From Fidelibacterota bacterium (lineage in GTDB: Bacteria > Fidelibacterota > Marinisomatia > SCGC-AAA003-L08 > JACNLC01): a stretch of 64,000 nt of DNA. Shown piece by piece: positions 1 through 9,746 of this stretch. The notes below the pieces were generated by a model. It worked only from the letters and a program-made list of their open reading frames with translations. It searched no databases and was not told the origin of the DNA. The position numbers and the translations under genes are program-made. Position 1 is the first letter of the stretch. The number at the start of each line of letters is the position of its first letter. The stretch is taken from the NCBI GenBank assembly GCA_013204025.1, contig JABMOW010000008.1, positions 20,930-84,929 on the forward strand, read 5' to 3'.

Positions 1-630
1 CTTCACCGGGATCTCGGTGACTTCGTATCCGCTAAGGATCATATCCACGATGAGATTCGCATCAGGGAATTGTGGGAAATACGGCATATCTGCGTAAAGT
101 TGAACCACCCGTCTACTCAATACTTGAAAGCCGGAAGTGGGATCGTGAATGGACTGTCTGCAGAAAAACCGGATGAGTGATTTAAAAATTCCTGTCCCCA
201 ATCTGCGGATGGGCGAGTGAGGGTAATCCGATGCTTCCATAAATCTGGAACCGATAACAATATCCGCCTTAGTTGCCAGTACATGTTCGGTTAGTTTTAA
301 GGCTTCAGAAGCGATGTGCTGGCCGTCTCCGTCAAATTGAATGATATAATCATAGTGGTTCTGATTCGCATATTTAAATCCGGTTTTCAATGCCAGAGAA
401 TAACCCACATTGAAAGGTAGTGAGAGTGTGTGGATATAATCCATTGTTTTCAGAAGAGCGGCAGTTTCATCAGTAGAACCATCATTGACCACCAGAATAT
501 CAAAATCAGGCAGATCTCTTTGTAATTCATCCACCACAGCAGGCAGGTTCTCTGCTTCATTGAAAACAGGGATGATCACAAGAAATTGTTTTGAGTTAGA
601 CGATTTACTATTTTTCAATTTGTTCTTCAA
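1..630 (-). CDS. Glycosyltransferase family 2, dolichol-phosphate mannosyltransferase-like (C-terminus cut by window edge)
   Basis: Translating the minus strand from about 630 to base 1 gives one open frame with a clear GT-A fold. VIIPVFNEAENLPAVV is the N-terminal Rossmann strand, VVNDGSTDET the nucleotide-binding motif, FDGDGQH the metal-binding DxD equivalent, and GSRF with a later DPTSGFQ complete the DPM1/GtrB-type pattern. Such enzymes move a sugar from a nucleotide to a polyprenyl-phosphate lipid or act in surface glycan assembly at the inner membrane. There is no ATG near the start; an in-frame TTG at 630 or 618 is the likely initiator, just after an in-frame stop. The gene continues beyond base 1, so the C-terminal region and any membrane helices are unseen. 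It is divergent from the large membrane protein at 781 and fits the surface-glycan neighbourhood. Confidence 0.85.
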   Translation of the reverse strand, partial: MKNKLKNSKSSNSKQFLVIIPVFNEAENLPAVVDELQRDLPDFDILVVNDGSTDETAALLKTMDYIHTLSLPFNVGYSLALKTGFKYANQNHYDYIIQFDGDGQHIASEALKLTEHVLATKADIVIGSRFMEASDYPHSPIRRLGTGIFKSLIRFFCRQSIHDPTSGFQVLSRRVVQLYADMPYFPQFPDANLIVDMILSGYEVTEIPVK

Positions 631-780
631 AGTTTCAAGCAGGTTTTATTCTGCACAGAATCCGCTTTTTATCTCACAAAAATGTACCATAATATAACCG
701 GGTTAGAAGTAAATTCTCCGACTTGAAATTCTCTGTAAGTCCAGATATGAGCGCTGCCAGTATTTCAAAATCCTGATGCG

Positions 781-3700
781 ATGTTTATAAAAAAAATACC
801 AGCTAACCTATTAAAAGTCCTCTACTTCTGCAGCCTGCTTGCAGTCTTGGTTTTGGGCTTCTTTATCTATTCAAATACGTTTGACAATGAGTTCATATTT
901 GATGACCGGAACATGATCGGCGAAAATCCGGTGATCAGGCAAATGGATATCCCCACAATTTTTAATCATAGTGATGGAAGGTTCATCGGATATCTCACAT
1001 TCGCAGCCAACTTCCATTTCCATCAGTACGATGTGAAGGGGTACCATGTTGTCAATTTAGGCATTCATCTGATAAATGGACTTCTGGTTGCTTGGCTGGT
1101 GCTATTAATCTCTAGATTACCCGCTTTTAAGTCGGGTACCCTTCATACTCACCGAATGAAGATCAGTATTTTAACAGCTCTGTTATTCATCACTCACCCG
1201 GTACAAACGCAGGCAGTTTCTTATGTGGTTCAGCGTTTTACCTCGCTATCCACGCTATTCTATGTGCTCAGTTTATGCCTTTATCTATGGGCAAGGATGG
1301 CTTCAATAGATGATCGTCCAAATTGGACAATCATACTTCGGTACATTCTCGCTTTTGCTGTCTTTATTATGGGCGTTCTGACAAAGGAATCTGTTTACAC
1401 ACTCCCGGTGATGATCGTGGTGATTGAGTTTGGATTCATCCATAATATCAAACTATCTCACATCCCCAAATGGATTTGGGTGATGTGCACCGCTGTTTTC
1501 GTTTTGTTGCTTGCAATTGTGGTAAGATTTTACACCGTTTCGGATATTTTCTCTCCGGTATATGCCTATGCAATAGACGTGACCCTAAACAGTTGGACCT
1601 ACTTTATCAGTCAATTTCCGGTAATGATTGGGTATATCCGTGTGCTTGCTTATCCGGCAAATCTGATTTTGGATTATGGGGTTATACCCGCAACATCCAT
1701 TTTGAACGCCTATGTTTTATTGTCACTCGTAATTGTTATGCTGATCATCGCATCGGCTATCCGATACAAAAACCGATTCCCGATTTTTTCTCTGGCAGTA
1801 TTCTGGTTTTTCATTACACTATCTATTGAGAGTAGCATCATCCCTATAGCTGACCTCATGGTTGAGCACCGGTTGTACCTTCCCTCCATTGGCTTTTTTC
1901 TCTTGATGATTGTCACCGTATTTTCTTTATTCAAAGGCAGGTGGATCATTATTCCAATCATCCTCTTTTTCGGGTTGGCTGCAGAATATTCCCATCTGAC
2001 GTGGGAAAGAAATAAAATATGGCAGGATGCTTTCACCATGTGGGATGACAACGTTGAAAAGACCCCTCTGAATCCCAGACCGTATAGCTCCAGGGGTATC
2101 GAATACAGCGTTCGTGGCGAGTTAGAAAAAGGATTCGCCGATTTTAACAAAGCCATCGAGTTGAATCCCAATTATGTGAATTCTCTGGGGAATCGTGGGA
2201 AATATTATCAATCCAAGGGAATGTTCAAAGAAGCCGCTTTGGATTATACGCGAGCGCTTGAATCTGACGCGGGTTACGAACATATCTGGTTGAATAATCG
2301 AAGTACGATTTATACGTCCATGGGTGAATGGAAATTGGCACTGGATGATGTAAATCAATCGATTGAGCTGATCCCGGCGAACATCAATAATTATCTGAAG
2401 CGTGGAGATATCAAACGTGAATTAGGGGATTTTGAAGGTGCAGTCGATAATTACTCCATGGCACTACAACTGAACCCAAGTTACGGAATCGCTCTGTTCA
2501 ACCGGATGAAAACATACCTGCTGATGAAGGATTTCAATCTTGCCCGGCGCGACTTTCAAACTTGTCTTGACTGGCAACTCCCCATCGATATGAACTACAT
2601 TCAGCAGGTGAATGATGAGTTAAACAATTATTTCGGGAATCTCTCTGAAAAGCCTAATATCCTACTCATTTCTACTTTTGGGATGGACACCCGACTATTG
2701 AAATATCTCGAAAATATCCCCACATTGCTAATGGATGAAGGTATCGTATTTGAAAATGCGTTTACCACAACTCCTCAATACAATGGAGCTATGATGTCTC
2801 TGATAACAGGGAAGAACAGTCACCAGGCAGTTCAAGAAGACCTGTGGTATAATAAAATATTAGCACAGTCAATGGATGACTCCACCCTTGCAACGGCATT
2901 ATCTAATGCAGGATATAAAACGGTATTTGTGGGGAATTATTTTGATGGATATGCGGGAATGCCAAAATTTGAAGAGAAAATCCCGGACCCCGATTTCCCA
3001 ATACCGTTGGAAGAAACAGAGCAAAATCCTTACGAATTTGGTATTCCACCCGGATGGACGCACTGGCATGGAATCACCCATTTTAACATGTCAAATGAAC
3101 TAGTTTTCAATGATGACGGTAATACCGAAAGATATACATTTAGTGAAGAATTCATTCCGTTGAATGATTTGATATTTGAAAGGGTGACACCCTTTTTACC
3201 CCGATCGAGCGCTCCGCTCTTCATGTGGATCAATTATCCATCTTTTCTTTCGTATAAAGCATATGACCCTCGTTATGATCAATCTGAAAATGAAAAAATT
3301 GAATACCAGATTGAAGATGATCTTTCGGATAAACCGCAGTATGTGAGAGAATTTGAAAGCTCAAACGCATTTACTAATGATCTGACAATGGAAGTAGCAA
3401 ATACCTATTATAATCGACTCATCCGGCAATATCGTACATTTGACCAATTTGTCGGTATGATCATGGAGGAGATAAATCGAATCGGGCAGACCGAAAATAC
3501 AGTGATCATCCTGGTATCAGGAGTGGGTAGCGGAATCTCAAACCGATATCACTGGCAGACGTATTTGACACCACATGATGAGACAATACGAGTACCCATG
3601 ATCATGAAAGGACCCGGTATCATCAGTCAGAAGCGTATCCTGCAACCAACATCCATCATGGATATTTTTCCCACAATCATGGATTTGACACAAATCCAGC

Positions 3701-4023
3701 AGCCATGGCTTACCAATGGTAGGTCACTTCACGCGATGCTCAACTCTGGGGAAATTCCTGATAATCAGATGCACCGCGCCGTGTTCACCGAATTGTGGAA
3801 TATCAGACATCATAAATGGAATTCCCTTCCCCCTAAATACCGGTTGTTCAGGACAGATGAGTATAAATACATTGAATACGAGACCGGAGAAAGTGAGTAT
3901 TACGATCTGAATTCCGATCCTGAAGAATTTGACAATTTATATTACATCTTAACCAAAGAGCAGAAACAAAGTTTGAAAGCAGAATTAATCAAACAACTTG
4001 GAAAAGGATTTTCTGAAAAATAA
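781..4023 (+). CDS. TMTC-like membrane protein with TPR repeats and a degenerate sulfatase-fold C-terminal domain
   Basis: This 1080-residue protein has three parts. Residues 1-420 form about ten membrane helices with a GT-C/TMTC-like pattern: an acidic FDDRNMI stretch after the first helix and a YHVVNLGIHL motif. Residues about 425-615 are five TPR-like repeats. Residues about 624-1075 are an alkaline-phosphatase/sulfatase fold, shown by KPNILLIS, IRVPMIMKGPGI and DIFPTIMDL. The sulfatase catalytic positions are not conserved: the usual Asp-Asp metal site after the first strand reads FG, the CxPxR nucleophile segment reads QYNGAMMSLITG, and the DHG motif reads SGVGSG. The C-terminal domain is therefore probably a non-catalytic or strongly diverged member. 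Its stop overlaps the next start (TAATG), so it is translationally coupled to the sugar dehydrogenase. The role is inferred to be glycan modification or sensing at the inner membrane. Confidence 0.8.
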   Translation: MFIKKIPANLLKVLYFCSLLAVLVLGFFIYSNTFDNEFIFDDRNMIGENPVIRQMDIPTIFNHSDGRFIGYLTFAANFHFHQYDVKGYHVVNLGIHLINGLLVAWLVLLISRLPAFKSGTLHTHRMKISILTALLFITHPVQTQAVSYVVQRFTSLSTLFYVLSLCLYLWARMASIDDRPNWTIILRYILAFAVFIMGVLTKESVYTLPVMIVVIEFGFIHNIKLSHIPKWIWVMCTAVFVLLLAIVVRFYTVSDIFSPVYAYAIDVTLNSWTYFISQFPVMIGYIRVLAYPANLILDYGVIPATSILNAYVLLSLVIVMLIIASAIRYKNRFPIFSLAVFWFFITLSIESSIIPIADLMVEHRLYLPSIGFFLLMIVTVFSLFKGRWIIIPIILFFGLAAEYSHLTWERNKIWQDAFTMWDDNVEKTPLNPRPYSSRGIEYSVRGELEKGFADFNKAIELNPNYVNSLGNRGKYYQSKGMFKEAALDYTRALESDAGYEHIWLNNRSTIYTSMGEWKLALDDVNQSIELIPANINNYLKRGDIKRELGDFEGAVDNYSMALQLNPSYGIALFNRMKTYLLMKDFNLARRDFQTCLDWQLPIDMNYIQQVNDELNNYFGNLSEKPNILLISTFGMDTRLLKYLENIPTLLMDEGIVFENAFTTTPQYNGAMMSLITGKNSHQAVQEDLWYNKILAQSMDDSTLATALSNAGYKTVFVGNYFDGYAGMPKFEEKIPDPDFPIPLEETEQNPYEFGIPPGWTHWHGITHFNMSNELVFNDDGNTERYTFSEEFIPLNDLIFERVTPFLPRSSAPLFMWINYPSFLSYKAYDPRYDQSENEKIEYQIEDDLSDKPQYVREFESSNAFTNDLTMEVANTYYNRLIRQYRTFDQFVGMIMEEINRIGQTENTVIILVSGVGSGISNRYHWQTYLTPHDETIRVPMIMKGPGIISQKRILQPTSIMDIFPTIMDLTQIQQPWLTNGRSLHAMLNSGEIPDNQMHRAVFTELWNIRHHKWNSLPPKYRLFRTDEYKYIEYETGESEYYDLNSDPEEFDNLYYILTKEQKQSLKAELIKQLGKGFSEK

Positions 4024-5372
4024 TGAAAAGTACAGCGCGCTATCCTAAAGTAAATACTGAAAAACTATCCGTAATAGGATTGGGAAAACTGGGACTATGC
4101 ACGGCCGTATGTCTGGCGGATTCCGAGTATTCCGTATTGGGTATTGATAATAATTCCGATGTCATCACTAGCATTTCAAACGGAGTTTCTCCCCATGCAG
4201 AAACCGGTCTTCAGGAATTGCTGACTAAAGTAAAAGGACAGCTTTCTGTTCAGTTATCAGATTACAACGCTGCTATTGCCGATACAGATGTCACTCTATT
4301 GATCGTACCTACTCCTAGCATGGATAACGGAGAATTTTCCACAAAATATTTGGTGGAATCACTCAAACCTATGGCTATTGCATTATCAGAAAGTAGAAAG
4401 CCGTATCATTTATTTGTGATTGTATCTACCGTCTCGCCAGGTACGTTGTTGGAAGAATTGATTCCCTTGGTGGAATTTCACTCCAGCCGTCAAATAAATA
4501 ATGGATTTGGTATGTGCTATAACCCAGAGTTCATTGCCCTGGGGAGTGTGATACATGATTTCTTCAACCCGGATATGGTTCTGATCGGGGAGCATCAACC
4601 TTCCGATGGCGAAATATTAGAAGATATCTATCGTAATGTCTGTCGGAATCAACCCAAAATTTCCAGAATGTCTATTACCAGTGCTGAAATTACAAAAATC
4701 AGTTTAAATGCGTTTGTTACTATGAAAATCAGTTTCGCAAATACACTCACCAGCCTGTGTAATGGAATTCCAGACGCTGATATCGATAAAATTACGACTG
4801 CATTAGGAGCAGACAAACGGATTGGGAGCAATTTTCTTCGAGGTGGAACGCCTTTTGGTGGTCCCTGTTTCCCACGAGATAATCATGCATTTTCAGAATT
4901 TGCCAGACGACATGGATTTCAGGCGTTTCTTGCGGAAGCTACCGACCAGATCAACAATGCACACGCCTCTTTTATTATAGATAAAATTGATCAGATAATT
5001 AATGACAAATCGAAAACAATCGGGGTTTTGGGCTGTGCGTACAAACCAGGGACACCGGTTCTGGAAGAATCTTTTTCCATTGAATTGATCAGAAAGTTGA
5101 TCGAAAAAAAATATTCGGTGACGGTTTACGACCCGATAGCGATGGATGGTGTTCGTGTAATATTAGGAAATTCAATCAATTTTACCCAGAGTGTAAAATC
5201 ATGCGTCGATGAATCTGATGTTATAATATTGACATTACCAGATCCGGCTTATTTTAAAATCGGAACCTATTTAAAGAAAACGTCTGGGAAAATTATTATT
5301 GACCTTTGGCGGATCCTGAAAGATAAAGATTTGTCTGAACATAAATATTATGCTTTGGGCAATTACAAATAA
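4023..5372 (+). CDS. UDP-glucose/GDP-mannose dehydrogenase family protein (nucleotide-sugar dehydrogenase)
   Basis: The 449-residue protein has the three-part UDPGDH layout. The N-terminal NAD-binding Rossmann domain has the glycine motif VIGLGKLG (residues 17-24). The central dimerisation domain carries the catalytic cysteine C282 in GGPCFPRD. The C-terminal UDP-binding domain carries GVLGCAYKPGT. The family oxidises a UDP- or GDP-sugar at C6, using two NAD+, to the uronic acid for capsule, O-antigen or exopolysaccharide. The exact sugar cannot be told from sequence alone. The start ATG shares its A with the TAA stop of the upstream gene. It converges on the minus-strand glycosyltransferase with only 14 bases between the stops. 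Confidence 0.9.
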   Translation: MKSTARYPKVNTEKLSVIGLGKLGLCTAVCLADSEYSVLGIDNNSDVITSISNGVSPHAETGLQELLTKVKGQLSVQLSDYNAAIADTDVTLLIVPTPSMDNGEFSTKYLVESLKPMAIALSESRKPYHLFVIVSTVSPGTLLEELIPLVEFHSSRQINNGFGMCYNPEFIALGSVIHDFFNPDMVLIGEHQPSDGEILEDIYRNVCRNQPKISRMSITSAEITKISLNAFVTMKISFANTLTSLCNGIPDADIDKITTALGADKRIGSNFLRGGTPFGGPCFPRDNHAFSEFARRHGFQAFLAEATDQINNAHASFIIDKIDQIINDKSKTIGVLGCAYKPGTPVLEESFSIELIRKLIEKKYSVTVYDPIAMDGVRVILGNSINFTQSVKSCVDESDVIILTLPDPAYFKIGTYLKKTSGKIIIDLWRILKDKDLSEHKYYALGNYK

Positions 5373-5386
5373 TCTGTACTTGCCTT

Positions 5387-6172
5387 CTAGGATTCTGGGA
5401 AGAATCTCCTGAAAAGGCGTTGAAGACGGAAGAATAATTCATCAGGCAGAATAGGTTTTATCATTTTTGTGATAAATCCTATCCATAAGATTTTGCGAAG
5501 GTAATACCATTTCATTTCCCACGTGCCAGCGAACATTTGGGTTGTTTCCCAATACAATAAAACCGCTTTGAATTCCTGATGAAAAATATCTCCACCGATC
5601 AGATAGGTATTTACCACAATAGGCAGGTATGACAACTCCGCTCCTTCAGAACTGGATTTCATCACAAAATGAAAATCGGAAGCAGGGCGGTATTTCGGGT
5701 CAAATCCGTTACTTTTCAGTAGAGATGCCCGGAAAAATGCTGCCTGATGGTTGAAAAAAGGTTTCCAAATTTCATCTGGTGGATGGGCTTTCACGATTCT
5801 GGTTTTTCCGTCGGGGTACCAGAACTGTGTATCTCCGTAAATAATGTCCACAGATTGATGAGCCCTTCCAAAAATTCTGGATATTACTCCGTTGTCGTAG
5901 AAAGAGTCTCCACTGTTCATAAAATGGATATACTCACCGGTTGCCAGTTCAATCCCTTTATTCATGGCGGGATAGATTCCATCGTCTCGTTCTGAAATAA
6001 TTCTGTGAATTTTCGTGCGATATTCATCTATGATTGAAAGTGTTGTATCTGTTGACCCACCATCGATAATGATGTACTCAATATTTGACCAGTCCTGGCC
6101 TAAAACGCTCTCGATTGTACTCCGAATATTCGTTTCATCGTTGAGCACGACAGTCACAACAGTCATTTTCAT
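5387..6172 (-). CDS. Glycosyltransferase family 2 (WcaA-like)
   Basis: This is a GT-A glycosyltransferase. TVVTVVLND opens the fold, IIIDGGSTDTT is the nucleotide-binding motif, and ERDDGIYPAMNKGIELATG followed by FMNSGD is typical of WcaA-like polysaccharide glycosyltransferases. A longer reading frame begins at 6223 but would overlap the upstream gene by 35 bases and add 17 residues unlike the family. I prefer the ATG at 6172, 16 bases past the upstream stop, though neither start has a good Shine-Dalgarno sequence. It is probably the second gene of a two-gene minus-strand operon with the large glycosyltransferase at 6189-8153. The acceptor is unknown. Confidence 0.85.
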   Translation of the reverse strand: MKMTVVTVVLNDETNIRSTIESVLGQDWSNIEYIIIDGGSTDTTLSIIDEYRTKIHRIISERDDGIYPAMNKGIELATGEYIHFMNSGDSFYDNGVISRIFGRAHQSVDIIYGDTQFWYPDGKTRIVKAHPPDEIWKPFFNHQAAFFRASLLKSNGFDPKYRPASDFHFVMKSSSEGAELSYLPIVVNTYLIGGDIFHQEFKAVLLYWETTQMFAGTWEMKWYYLRKILWIGFITKMIKPILPDELFFRLQRLFRRFFPES

Positions 6173-6188
6173 CGGAGGTTGTCTGATG

Positions 6189-8153
6189 TTACCATTCCGG
6201 GTAGCAGATTTGCCTCTGCTCATCCCAATGAAGTAGAGGGGGGATTCGATTCAATTCTGCATAGATTGTACGGATCAGCGGTATTCGGAATCGATATCCG
6301 GGATAGAGCACAAAAGAAAGTAATCTTCGGATGAAAGGATGCGGTAATGATTGAGCATCAGAAATGTTATCATTATCGGGACTGGCGTATTGATGAAGGG
6401 GTTCATTATTCGCTTGATGCACATCTGTAAAAGGTCGATCAATAGTTCGCAACTCTGTATGTTTTGCAAACTCAAGCCAGAGATGAAACTCTGTAAACGA
6501 TGAATTCATCAGGATATTATCCTTCGTCGTCTCCCACAAATGACGCTTAAAAATGACGTTGGAAAACCGAAGTGAATCGTTGATATTCTGGTTAGATAAA
6601 CTTTGAAGTCGAGTTCGACTCCATCTGCACTGATCCTCACGAAGGCCGGAAATTCCCATGCCATTCAGCCATTGAATATCCTGGCATTTGGTAAAAACCT
6701 CTGCAGCAATCATCGCAGTCTGTGATAAGATTTGTGCTCCTGTGTGGACAATCATGATCATTTCGGGATTCACGTCTGTAATAATGTCATCGATGGCCGG
6801 ACCAAGATTCTCTATTTTATCACGAAAATGCTCAATCTCACCGGGTAGATTCAATTCAATTTGTGGATTGGATAAATCCAGTACTACATATTTCAGATTA
6901 GGATAGCTACATGTGCTGGTAATCTGTTGAATATCATCGGCGGAAACCTGATCGTAAACAGGTGTGATGACCAACAATTTGGGATTTTTCTGCTGGAATT
7001 CCATATCGTTCTTCATCTTGTTAAATACGGTTGCTCCCATGTCTGTGGCTTTGTTGGCGATGAGATCATTATAAATATTTTCATGTATGGATGCGGTCTG
7101 ATAATAATAAAAATGACGGGGGAGAGGTTCGTCAATCACGAATTTTTTTCGAGTCAGGTTAATTTTATTCCCCGGTACATCATGAATCACATTCTGCATA
7201 GCTGGGATCATTTTCATACCAAATGATTGTTCAGCTTGTGTAGATCGCCGGGTGGTAAGGATAAACTCTGAATTGATTGTATCCAGATCTTTTGTGCCGT
7301 AAAGATCCACAGTTAATGATGTGTTTCCCAAATTTGGTGCACGATGTTTGAGGCACTCCGGGAGCAATTCAAACCAAGCATCATACCGAGTGCAAAATTT
7401 CATAAAAGGCGCTAATAATACAGATGGAGATTCCATCGAAAGTGATATCTGAAATAGTCCCTGCCGATCGGCATGGGTTCCCGGGTCACCAAAATTGGTA
7501 GTGTAAGACTGCCGTGGAAAAACAAAATATCGATCCGTATCAATCAAATATTTGAAAAATATTTTTTTCCATGAGGTCTCGGGCCACTGCTTCACATATT
7601 GAGGGAGGAGACTTTCCGTGCGTTTTTCGTGAGCTGTTAGCCACTGTTTGAAACCTTCCCATTGTTGTGCGGTCCAAGCTTGCCCCCAGGAAGATGGGAC
7701 CTGCATAAAATACGTGGAGTACTCATCGTCAATGGGGACGAATGGAAAAAATCCGTTTTCGGTGATCTCATATTGGTACAGAGATAAACCAGCAATTTCG
7801 GTAACATCTTTGTAGAATTCAAGTGCATTGACAGCAAATTGATAAAAATACGGTGAAACCATGAGGTCATCTTCCAGCAAAATAATATTACCATATTTTT
7901 GAGTCAGGTCTCCGCAGTAGAAAACATGTTGTTTTAGCCCAAGATGATTCCAATGACAAATGATTTCTTTTGAACCGTGCGACCACTGAAATTCTGTTGC
8001 GATATCCTTTACACGTTCGTTTTCTCCTCCATCGATACTGATGATCAATTGAATAGAGTCTGAAGAAAACGACGCTGTTTGAAGGGAAACCAGCAAGCGA
8101 TTCAAACTATCCGGGCGGTTATATGCCACAACGATTATTGCGGGATTATTCAT
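6189..8153 (-). CDS. Large two-domain glycosyltransferase with a GNT-I (GT13)-like N-terminal half
   Basis: The 654-residue protein starts with IIVVAYNRPDSLNRLL, then ISIDGG and HWNHLGLKQH, and has a metal-binding EDD at residues 94-96 (ILLEDDLMVSPYF). This pattern resembles the eukaryotic GNT-I/POMGNT1 N-acetylglucosaminyltransferase fold rather than ordinary GT2 enzymes. The second half begins near residue 400 (LLVITPVYDQ) and has another Rossmann-like region with VVLDLSNP and MIMIVHTGAQ, perhaps a second, degenerate GT-A domain. It is divergent from the GltS-like transporter. The role in surface-glycan assembly is inferred from the neighbouring dehydrogenase and glycosyltransferases; donor and acceptor are unknown. 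Confidence 0.75.
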   Translation of the reverse strand: MNNPAIIVVAYNRPDSLNRLLVSLQTASFSSDSIQLIISIDGGENERVKDIATEFQWSHGSKEIICHWNHLGLKQHVFYCGDLTQKYGNIILLEDDLMVSPYFYQFAVNALEFYKDVTEIAGLSLYQYEITENGFFPFVPIDDEYSTYFMQVPSSWGQAWTAQQWEGFKQWLTAHEKRTESLLPQYVKQWPETSWKKIFFKYLIDTDRYFVFPRQSYTTNFGDPGTHADRQGLFQISLSMESPSVLLAPFMKFCTRYDAWFELLPECLKHRAPNLGNTSLTVDLYGTKDLDTINSEFILTTRRSTQAEQSFGMKMIPAMQNVIHDVPGNKINLTRKKFVIDEPLPRHFYYYQTASIHENIYNDLIANKATDMGATVFNKMKNDMEFQQKNPKLLVITPVYDQVSADDIQQITSTCSYPNLKYVVLDLSNPQIELNLPGEIEHFRDKIENLGPAIDDIITDVNPEMIMIVHTGAQILSQTAMIAAEVFTKCQDIQWLNGMGISGLREDQCRWSRTRLQSLSNQNINDSLRFSNVIFKRHLWETTKDNILMNSSFTEFHLWLEFAKHTELRTIDRPFTDVHQANNEPLHQYASPDNDNISDAQSLPHPFIRRLLSFVLYPGYRFRIPLIRTIYAELNRIPPLLHWDEQRQICYPEW

Positions 8154-8354
8154 CGGCTAAATTTAGCCGGTTTTAAATACGGGGTAAATAACTTTTTCCG
8201 TTCATTCGATTGTACATCTATGGACTATCGGCTGATACTCACCTTGGAATTCATCGCGATTTTCATCCATTACGCGTGTTAATTTTGCCAATCACCACTG
8301 GGAATTATTCGATGTACAAGGTGGGAAATATTTTATAACCTGGAAAGGAAAAAG

Positions 8355-9746
8355 ATGAATCCATGGGATTTGACCATCAATTTGAAAGATGTAGTTCTGG
8401 ATATCCTCTATCTCAGCAGCTTTATTTTGATTGGGACAATTTTACGACGATATGTGAAATTTTTTCAAACCTACTTGGTCCCCAATAATTTTATAGCGGG
8501 ATTTTTCGCTTTAGTTGTTGGTTCACAGGGATTGGGATGGGTTCACCTGGATCCCGAAAGACTCATCCTATACGTTTATCACTTCCTTGCTCTCACATTT
8601 ATCGCACTGGGCTTGCGGAAAAGTAAATCCCATTGGGGGCGTGGTCCGTTCAGTAAAAGCATGAGCGCGCTGTTCTCGTACCTGTTGCAAGCGACAGTTG
8701 GATTGAGCGTGGCATTAATCCTGTTTTATACGGTAATGCCGGATATTTTCCCTGGAATCGGTCTGGTGGTTCCCCTAGGGTTCGGAATGGGACCTGGCCT
8801 AGCTGCAACGCTTGCAGGAAGTTGGGAAGAATATGGCTTCATAGGCGGCGCACAAGTGGGTCTCACATTTGCTACCATCGGATATGCATATGCATTCTTT
8901 GTGGGGATCGCTCTCATCCACTGGGGAATTCGGAAGAAAAAGATGTCGGTGATCAAAGATATTGACCATCTTACTCATGAAATTCGCATCGGCGTTCATA
9001 AACGAGGAGAGCTTCCCTCTGCCGGGAATCTCACGATGTACACAGAGGCCATCGAACCGTTGGCATTCCACATGGCTGCCGTGGGATTTATCTACTTACT
9101 TACGTACCTGATTGTGAGCAAGGTGACTGGCATGATGTACTCAGTAGGATTAGACCAATTTGTTCCCACGGTATGGGCCTTTCATTTCGTTGTTGGACTT
9201 ATGCTGTCGCTATTTATTCGAAAGATCATGGATATGACGGATAAATCTTACCTCATCGATCATGGTCTAATGACCCGTGGAATCGGGCTATTTCTGGATT
9301 ATCTGATAGTGGGGGCTATTGCTGGGATCAGCTTTACTATTATGTCAAAATACTGGCTGCCAATACTCCTCATGTCGGTAATTGCCGGCCCCGCAACCCT
9401 AGTTATGCTTTACTATTTATCTTACCGCGCATTTACCGATCACCATTTTGAACGGTTCGTTGAACTATTTGGAGAGATGACAGGCACCATTAATTCAGCA
9501 TTGGTTCTGTTACGTATTGCAGACCCGGAGTTTGAGACCCCTGTAGCTGAAGATGCGGTAGTGGGGAGCGGAATTACCCTATTTCTGGGATTCCCATTGC
9601 TCTATGCCTTGAACATTCCTTTCGTTCATTTTGGGAATTCCATCCGTGGATATTGGGTCACACTTGGTGTTCTTCTGGCATATTGGGTGATACTGGCTGT
9701 GGTCTGGTATGCGTCCGGATATTTTAGATTTAAAAGGACCGTTTAA
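8355..9746 (+). CDS. Sodium/glutamate symporter (GltS/ESS)-like membrane transporter
   Basis: The 463-residue hydrophobic protein has about 12 membrane helices. Two family-like signatures are visible: YLVPNNFIAGFF in the first third, and a glycine-rich segment around residues 137-180 (FGMGPGLAATLAG, then EEYGFIGGAQVGLTFATIG) that matches the re-entrant loop of ESS-family Na+/glutamate symporters. The substrate is not certain; glutamate or a related dicarboxylate is the family default. A purine-rich stretch (TGGAAAGGAAAAAG) sits just upstream of the ATG. Its stop overlaps by four bases the stop of the convergent acyltransferase gene. Confidence 0.8.
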   Translation: MNPWDLTINLKDVVLDILYLSSFILIGTILRRYVKFFQTYLVPNNFIAGFFALVVGSQGLGWVHLDPERLILYVYHFLALTFIALGLRKSKSHWGRGPFSKSMSALFSYLLQATVGLSVALILFYTVMPDIFPGIGLVVPLGFGMGPGLAATLAGSWEEYGFIGGAQVGLTFATIGYAYAFFVGIALIHWGIRKKKMSVIKDIDHLTHEIRIGVHKRGELPSAGNLTMYTEAIEPLAFHMAAVGFIYLLTYLIVSKVTGMMYSVGLDQFVPTVWAFHFVVGLMLSLFIRKIMDMTDKSYLIDHGLMTRGIGLFLDYLIVGAIAGISFTIMSKYWLPILLMSVIAGPATLVMLYYLSYRAFTDHHFERFVELFGEMTGTINSALVLLRIADPEFETPVAEDAVVGSGITLFLGFPLLYALNIPFVHFGNSIRGYWVTLGVLLAYWVILAVVWYASGYFRFKRTV

